Assembly: GCF_000739775.1 (NCBI RefSeq)
Contig: NZ_BBJH01000003.1
Location: 186,001-250,000 of the forward strand
Origin: Paraburkholderia heleia NBRC 101817
GTDB taxonomy: Bacteria > Pseudomonadota > Gammaproteobacteria > Burkholderiales > Burkholderiaceae
Length of the DNA: 64,000 nucleotides
Direction of reading: 5' to 3'
Each line of letters begins with the position of its first letter. The stretch's first letter is position 1. Position numbers and translations under genes: made by a program. Below, piece after piece: positions 60,322 to 64,000 of this stretch. The notes below the pieces were generated by a model. It had not been told where the DNA came from, did not search any database, and was given only the letters and a program-made list of their open reading frames with translations.

Positions 60322-61497
60322 TTAAAAAAGACCGCGCTCGGCGAGATTGGCATAAAGGGCGCGCACGCCGAACGTCCACGGTTCGATTTCGGTGCAAAGG
60401 CGCACGGTGTTGACGATGGCGCCAAGCGGCGGCGCGCTGATCGTGACGCGGTCGCCGAGGTGATGTGTGAAGCCGCCGCCGGGCGCATCGCGGTCCTTGA
60501 TCGGCGAGAACATCGTGCCGAGGAACAGCATGAAACCGTCCGGATACTGATGGTGGCGGCCCCACGCCTGCGAAACGAGATCGAGCGGATCGCGGCTGAT
60601 TTCCTGCATATGGCTCACGCCTTCGAGCAGGAAGTTGTCGTCGGTGCCTTCCACGCGCAGCGAGACGCTGGTGGCGCGAACCGTGTCGAGCGTGAAGTGT
60701 TCGTCGAATAGACGAATGAACGGACCGATCGCGCACGAGCCGTTATTGTCCTTGCATTTGCCGAGCAGCAGGGCCGAGCGGCCTTCGATATCGCGCAGAT
60801 TGACGTCGTTGCCGAGCGTCGCCCCGACCACCTCGCCCCGGCTGTTGACCGCGAGGACAACCTCGGGCTCGGGGTTATTCCACGCCGAGGCGGGATGCAG
60901 GCCGATATCGGCGCCAAAGCCCACCGCGGACATCGGCTGGGATTTCGAGAACACTTCGGCGTCCGGACCGATGCCGACCTCCATGTATTGCGACCACGCG
61001 CCACGGCGCTGAAGTGCTTCCTTCAGCTTGCTCGCGGCCTCGGAACCCGGCTTGATCTTCGAAAGATCGGCGCCGATCAGCTTCGTGATTTCGGTGCGCA
61101 CGTCCTGGGCTTTGGCGGGATCGCCGCCGGCCTGTTCTTCGATCACGCGTTCCAGAAGACTCACCGCGAACGTCACGCCGCAGGCCTTGATGGCCTGCAG
61201 GTCACACGGCGCGAGCAGCCAGGGGCGATCCGCGGGGCGATCGCCCGCGAAGCTGTGCTCGAGCAGCGCCTCCACCGTGCCGAGCGGCACGCCGGCCGTA
61301 TGCTGCACGACATCGAGCAGATCGTCGTAATCGAACAAGTCGGCCGTGGTCGGGGCCACTTCCGAAATATCGAAGACCATGCCGCCGCGCACGGCGACCA
61401 CGCAGGGCCCATCGCCCTCCGGGGTGGGCCGCCAGACACGCCCGACGAGCAGCGCACTATCGAGATCGTGCGGGAGATAAGCGGATGTTGAGGACAT
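60322..61497 (-). CDS. XylX-like 2-keto-3-deoxypentonate dehydratase (FAH fold)
   Basis: A 391-residue fumarylacetoacetate-hydrolase-family protein matching the Caulobacter XylX layout: LLAPCDLQAIKACGVTFAVSLLERVIEE, QYMEVGIGPDAEVFSKSQPMSAVG, WNNPEPEVVLAVNSRGEVVGATLGNDVNLRDIEGRSALLLGKCKDNN and FLGTMFSPIKDRD. XylX-type enzymes dehydrate 2-keto-3-deoxypentonate to alpha-ketoglutaric semialdehyde. The metal-binding E-x-E (PEPEV) is present. ATG 61497 matches homologue length; upstream in-frame sequence is unlike. It is the first gene of a two-gene operon with the semialdehyde dehydrogenase. Confidence 0.82.
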   Translation of the reverse strand: MSSTSAYLPHDLDSALLVGRVWRPTPEGDGPCVVAVRGGMVFDISEVAPTTADLFDYDDLLDVVQHTAGVPLGTVEALLEHSFAGDRPADRPWLLAPCDLQAIKACGVTFAVSLLERVIEEQAGGDPAKAQDVRTEITKLIGADLSKIKPGSEAASKLKEALQRRGAWSQYMEVGIGPDAEVFSKSQPMSAVGFGADIGLHPASAWNNPEPEVVLAVNSRGEVVGATLGNDVNLRDIEGRSALLLGKCKDNNGSCAIGPFIRLFDEHFTLDTVRATSVSLRVEGTDDNFLLEGVSHMQEISRDPLDLVSQAWGRHHQYPDGFMLFLGTMFSPIKDRDAPGGGFTHHLGDRVTISAPPLGAIVNTVRLCTEIEPWTFGVRALYANLAERGLF

Positions 61498-61721
61498 GGC
61501 GGGCGTTTCGGAGTGAGCGTGGCGACACGCATCGTAGGGCGGATGCGCGTGCGCGTCCAAAGGAACATCTCTTTGTCCAACTGGCTGGACGATCGCGCCA
61601 CCCCTGTCGACAATGAGCAAGAATCCTGTTCGAGTGCTTCAATGTACTTTGCTACGCCTCTGCCGGTTGGCCCAGGCGTTTCACCATGTCGTGCTTCGAT
61701 CCACTGCTCATCCTGACCGCT

Positions 61722-62447
61722 ATGACGAACCGTACCGAAATCAAGGCGCTTGTATTCGACGTATTCGGCACCGTCGTGGACTGGCGAAGCGGCGTCGCGA
61801 GGGAAGCCGCCGTTTTCTTGCAGCGCCATGCACCGCATCTCGACGCTTTCGAGTTCGCCGACGCCTGGCGACGCGAGTATTCGCCTGCCATGGAGGCAAT
61901 CCGCAGTGGCCGCCGGCCCTACGTGCGCCTCGACGTTCTGCATCGTGAGAACCTCCTGAAGGTGCTGGCGCATAGCGGTATTGCCGGCGTGACGGACGCC
62001 GGGATCGACGAACTCAACCTGGCCTGGCATCGTCTCGATCCATGGCCGGATGCGCTCGGGGCACTGAATCGCCTCAAACGCCGCTTCATCATCGCCCCCT
62101 TGTCGAACGGCAACATCCGGCTCATGGTGGATATCGCGAGGCGCGCTGGCCTGCCATGGGACGCCATTCTCGGCGCCGAAGTGGTGCGCGCTTACAAGCC
62201 CTCGCCGCAGGTGTACACCGAAACGGCGGACATTCTGGGCCTCGCGCCCGCCGAACTGTGCCTCGTCGCGGCGCATAACGGCGACCTTGCCGCGGCGCGC
62301 CGGCTCGGCCTTTCGACCGCTTTCGTCGTGCGGCCGACTGAGCACGGTCCCGATCAGACAACAGACCTGAAGGCGGAGCAGGCGTGGGACTTCATGGCGA
62401 ACGATTTAAACGAGCTTGCGAGTCAGCTTGAAGCCTCGATGGACTGA
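61722..62447 (+). CDS. Haloacid dehalogenase type II-like hydrolase
   Basis: A 241-residue HAD-superfamily enzyme. The nucleophile Asp13 is in LVFDVFGTVVDWRSG, the Ser/Asn loop is APLSNGNIRLM, and the Lys lies in AYKPSPQVYTETADIL. LCLVAAHNGDLAAARRLG is the type II haloacid-dehalogenase ending. It would hydrolyse L-2-haloacids to D-2-hydroxyacids; many annotated members have other small substrates. It is divergent from the XylX-like gene across about 220 bases. Confidence 0.85.
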   Translation: MTNRTEIKALVFDVFGTVVDWRSGVAREAAVFLQRHAPHLDAFEFADAWRREYSPAMEAIRSGRRPYVRLDVLHRENLLKVLAHSGIAGVTDAGIDELNLAWHRLDPWPDALGALNRLKRRFIIAPLSNGNIRLMVDIARRAGLPWDAILGAEVVRAYKPSPQVYTETADILGLAPAELCLVAAHNGDLAAARRLGLSTAFVVRPTEHGPDQTTDLKAEQAWDFMANDLNELASQLEASMD

Positions 62448-62637
62448 GCCGGCCTGTTGGCGATTGCCCAACATCGTCCGGCCAGATGACGGCCGCGCCC
62501 AGACTCGCATGATCGCGATGCACGTGGGGACGGGCGCCGCGCGGATCGCACCCGGATGGCATGACATCTGCATGGCGTGCTGCAAGCGGCTTGCCGCTTG
62601 ACTGTTCCTGCAACCGTCCTGCTCAAGGAGACCCACC

Positions 62638-62838
62638 ATGACCACGCTCACCATCCGCGATCTTCAAACGTCGGTTGAACTCGATCACCGGAAAATGGCC
62701 AGTTGCCAGGGCGGCCGGATCAAGATCATCGGCCAGCACCCCGGCTCACTGCTCACGTCCGCCGATGGCGATCCCGTTGGCGTATATGTCGACGGCGTGC
62801 TGCAAAACTCCGTCGGCGACGGCTACTACCACGGCTGA
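62638..62838 (+). CDS. Small peptide with double-glycine leader-like N-terminus
   Basis: A 66-residue protein. The N-terminal 26 residues (MTTLTIRDLQTSVELDHRKM then ASCQGG) resemble leader peptides cut after Gly-Gly: LTIxDLxxSxELDxxxM is a pattern I recall from small Burkholderiaceae peptides of unknown role. The remainder is Gly-, Asp- and Val-rich with a repeated VDG/GDG look and ends GDGYYHG. AAGGAG lies 9 bases before the ATG. No C39 peptidase-transporter gene is in the window. Whether it is processed or exported is unknown. Confidence 0.6.
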   Translation: MTTLTIRDLQTSVELDHRKMASCQGGRIKIIGQHPGSLLTSADGDPVGVYVDGVLQNSVGDGYYHG

Positions 62839-62893
62839 GCGTCCAACGGCACATGAAGTGCGCAAGCGCCGCGGCGTAACCGGGGAGGCCGAC

Positions 62894-63142
62894 GTGGACC
62901 CAACCTGGCTGGGCATCGCTACCGGCACGATCGTACTTGCGATCGCTGTGGCCGGCGTGGCGGCGCACTACTTCCGTGAGCGTCGCCGCGCCGATTATCT
63001 GCGCAATTTCGATCATCACGCATGGTGGCAACGCACCCACGGTGCAGCCTGCGCTTCAGGTGGCGTCGGCGCAGGCCGCTGGGCAGCGCAAACAAAAACG
63101 TGGCGGACACAACGAACGGGGAATCAGGCCTCCGTCAAGTGA
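62894..63142 (+). CDS. Small single-pass membrane protein
   Basis: An 82-residue protein from GTG 62894, five bases after GGGGAGG. One membrane segment (WLGIATGTIVLAIAVAGVAAHYF) is followed by a basic stretch (RERRRADYLR), placing the C-terminus in the cytoplasm. The C-terminal half is Gly/Ala/Thr-rich without motifs. It lies 55 bases after the double-glycine peptide gene and may be co-transcribed. No family recognised. Confidence 0.45.
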   Translation: MDPTWLGIATGTIVLAIAVAGVAAHYFRERRRADYLRNFDHHAWWQRTHGAACASGGVGAGRWAAQTKTWRTQRTGNQASVK

Positions 63143-63246
63143 TGGAGGTCCGCGGGGGCGCGGGAAAATTTGCGATAGCGTATTGAACCTGCGTATCGGT
63201 TCACGTTTTTCGCACCCTACGTGGCAATCGTTAGAGGAATCTCATC

Positions 63247-63552
63247 ATGAAATCCCTTGGTAAAACATTCGCTATCCTTAGCATTATGGCTGCCCCTGCT
63301 GCCTCGTTCGCACAATCGAACAGCGCCGTGACGCCTGAGCAGGTCCGCGCCGAGCTTGTCCAGCTCGAACAGGCGGGCTACCACCCGGGTGACGGCGACA
63401 ACACCAGCTACCCAGCCGATATCCAGGCGGCCGAAGCACGCGTCGCGGCACAGAACGGCGCGAGCAGTTACGGCGGGATGGCAGGCAGTACGTCGGCCTC
63501 TGGTGCACCCGCCGCCGGTGACAGCATGAAGCCGGTTTACTTCGGTCAGTAA
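63247..63552 (+). CDS. DUF4148-domain secreted protein
   Basis: A 101-residue protein with a cleaved signal peptide (FAILSIMAAPAASFAQ) and the DUF4148 motif VTPEQVRAELVQLEQAGYHPGDGDNTSYPADIQAAEARV. Such small periplasmic proteins occur in many copies in Burkholderiaceae; their function is unknown. The C-terminal tail is Ser/Gly/Ala-rich and ends SMKPVYFGQ. A hairpin follows 15 bases after the stop. Confidence 0.88.
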   Translation: MKSLGKTFAILSIMAAPAASFAQSNSAVTPEQVRAELVQLEQAGYHPGDGDNTSYPADIQAAEARVAAQNGASSYGGMAGSTSASGAPAAGDSMKPVYFGQ

Positions 63553-63566
63553 GCGATGGTGTTGAC

Positions 63567-63597
63567 GAGCCCCTTCCTCGCATCGAGGGGGCTCTTT
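63567..63597 (+). terminator. Probable terminator after the DUF4148 gene
   Basis: GAGCCCC (63567-63573) pairs with GGGGCTC (63588-63594), with inner CTCG/CGAG pairing, followed by TTT. The T-run is short, so termination may be partial. Confidence 0.5.
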
Positions 63598-63627
63598 CCG
63601 AGAACCTGCCACGAAATGAGGGTCGGA

Positions 63628-63655
63628 CTTACGAGCCCATTCTTACGAGCCCATT
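63628..63655. repeat. Perfect 14-bp tandem repeat
   Basis: CTTACGAGCCCATT occurs twice head to tail (63628-63641 and 63642-63655). It lies in the gap between the DUF4148 and RlpA-like genes; no role is evident. Confidence 0.8.
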
Positions 63656-63763
63656 GCGTGAAACCTGAAAGGTTGCCAGCATTTTGTGTCGGCCGGGAAC
63701 GCGGTATGCTCGGCACCTTTGAGAACGTTGAGCCATCGCTCATTGACTGACATGTGGTCCACG

Positions 63764-64000
63764 ATGCCATCACTGCGCTATTTGAGCGTTTTCGCAATCT
63801 GTGCATTGTTCACAGCGTGCGGACAGATGGCGTCCCGGCAAGCGGCGTGCAGGGGGGAGTCCTGCCATCTGCGGCACGAGATGGTGCAATCCGGCGAGGC
63901 ATCCTGGTATGCGCAGAAGTTCCAGGGACGTGAGACCGCAAACGGAGAACGCTTCAATACCGGCGCATTCACGGCTGCCCATCGAACCTTGCCGCTCGGC
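63764..64000 (+). CDS. RlpA-like septal-ring lipoprotein, N-terminal part (partial)
   Basis: The first 79 codons of a gene cut by the window end. A lipoprotein signal with lipobox FTAC ([20 protein letters not shown]) is followed by the double-psi beta-barrel start [37 protein letters not shown], the RlpA hallmark. RlpA binds or cleaves denuded glycan at the septum. An in-frame ATG at 63752 would add four residues. Confidence 0.82.
   Translation, partial: MPSLRYLSVFAICALFTACGQMASRQAACRGESCHLRHEMVQSGEASWYAQKFQGRETANGERFNTGAFTAAHRTLPLG

Noticed and set aside
1..64000. CRISPR arrays, tRNA or rRNA genes, complete insertion sequences
   Set aside because: I saw no regularly spaced repeat array, no cloverleaf or rRNA-like stretch, and no intact transposase with terminal inverted repeats; reading by eye could miss a tRNA.

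Overview
The window is a piece of a high-GC betaproteobacterial chromosome. The most likely source is a Burkholderiaceae (Paraburkholderia/Caballeronia/Burkholderia type). This rests on strong GC bias at third codon positions, a glycine-betaine catabolic locus with a GlxA-type AraC regulator, an aryl polyene pigment cluster, a complete type VI secretion locus, oxidative sugar-acid catabolism, and recurrent palindromic intergenic elements. The assignment comes from gene content and recognised protein families; no search was run.

Layout. (1) 1-4496: glycine betaine use. The end of a GbcB-like reductase is followed by a binding protein, ATPase and permease of a ProU/OpuA-type importer and a GbdR-like regulator. 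(2) 4497-7168: a lower-GC accessory island. It holds intergenic repeats, an integrase remnant, an orphan hcp broken by two compensating frameshifts, a Tlde1-like (DUF2778) L,D-transpeptidase-fold effector candidate with a small membrane immunity candidate, and a Tn3-type transposase remnant. (3) 7169-11084: a second GlxA-like regulator, PurU, a LysE-type exporter and small unknowns. (4) 11085-30762: an aryl polyene cluster. A promoter/operator candidate precedes 14 tightly overlapping plus-strand genes (chain-length factor, acyltransferase, two carrier proteins, membrane protein, ligase-dehydratase fusion, glycosyl/acyltransferase fusion, aromatic ammonia-lyase-like enzyme, thioesterase, LolA-like carrier, MMPL exporter, three ketosynthases, dehydratase, ketoreductase). 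Next come two paralogous secreted proteins, a divergent methyltransferase and a flavoprotein with flavin-halogenase signatures, so the pigment may be halogenated and methylated.

(5) 30832-52753: a type VI secretion system with all 13 core components in two divergent arms. The minus arm is tssB-tssC-hcp-tssE-tssF-tssG-tssH-vgrG followed by a MORN protein, a DUF4280 PAAR-like tip and a transglutaminase-like Cys-His-Asp putative effector. The plus arm is tssJ-tssK-tssL-tssM-tssA. (6) 52874-61497: a sugar-acid catabolic block. It has an L-fuconate/D-arabinonate-type dehydratase, a GntR regulator with a palindromic operator, a ribose-type ABC importer, an alpha-ketoglutaric semialdehyde dehydrogenase and a XylX-like dehydratase. 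The set fits oxidation of D-arabinose (or a stereochemically related sugar) to alpha-ketoglutarate. (7) 61722-64000: a haloacid dehalogenase-like enzyme, a small peptide with a double-glycine leader-like motif, a small membrane protein, a DUF4148 protein and the start of an RlpA lipoprotein.

Most novel candidates: the frameshifted hcp/Tlde1-like module inside mobile-element debris, the immunity-less transglutaminase-like T6SS effector, and the halogenase/methyltransferase tailoring of the aryl polyene cluster.
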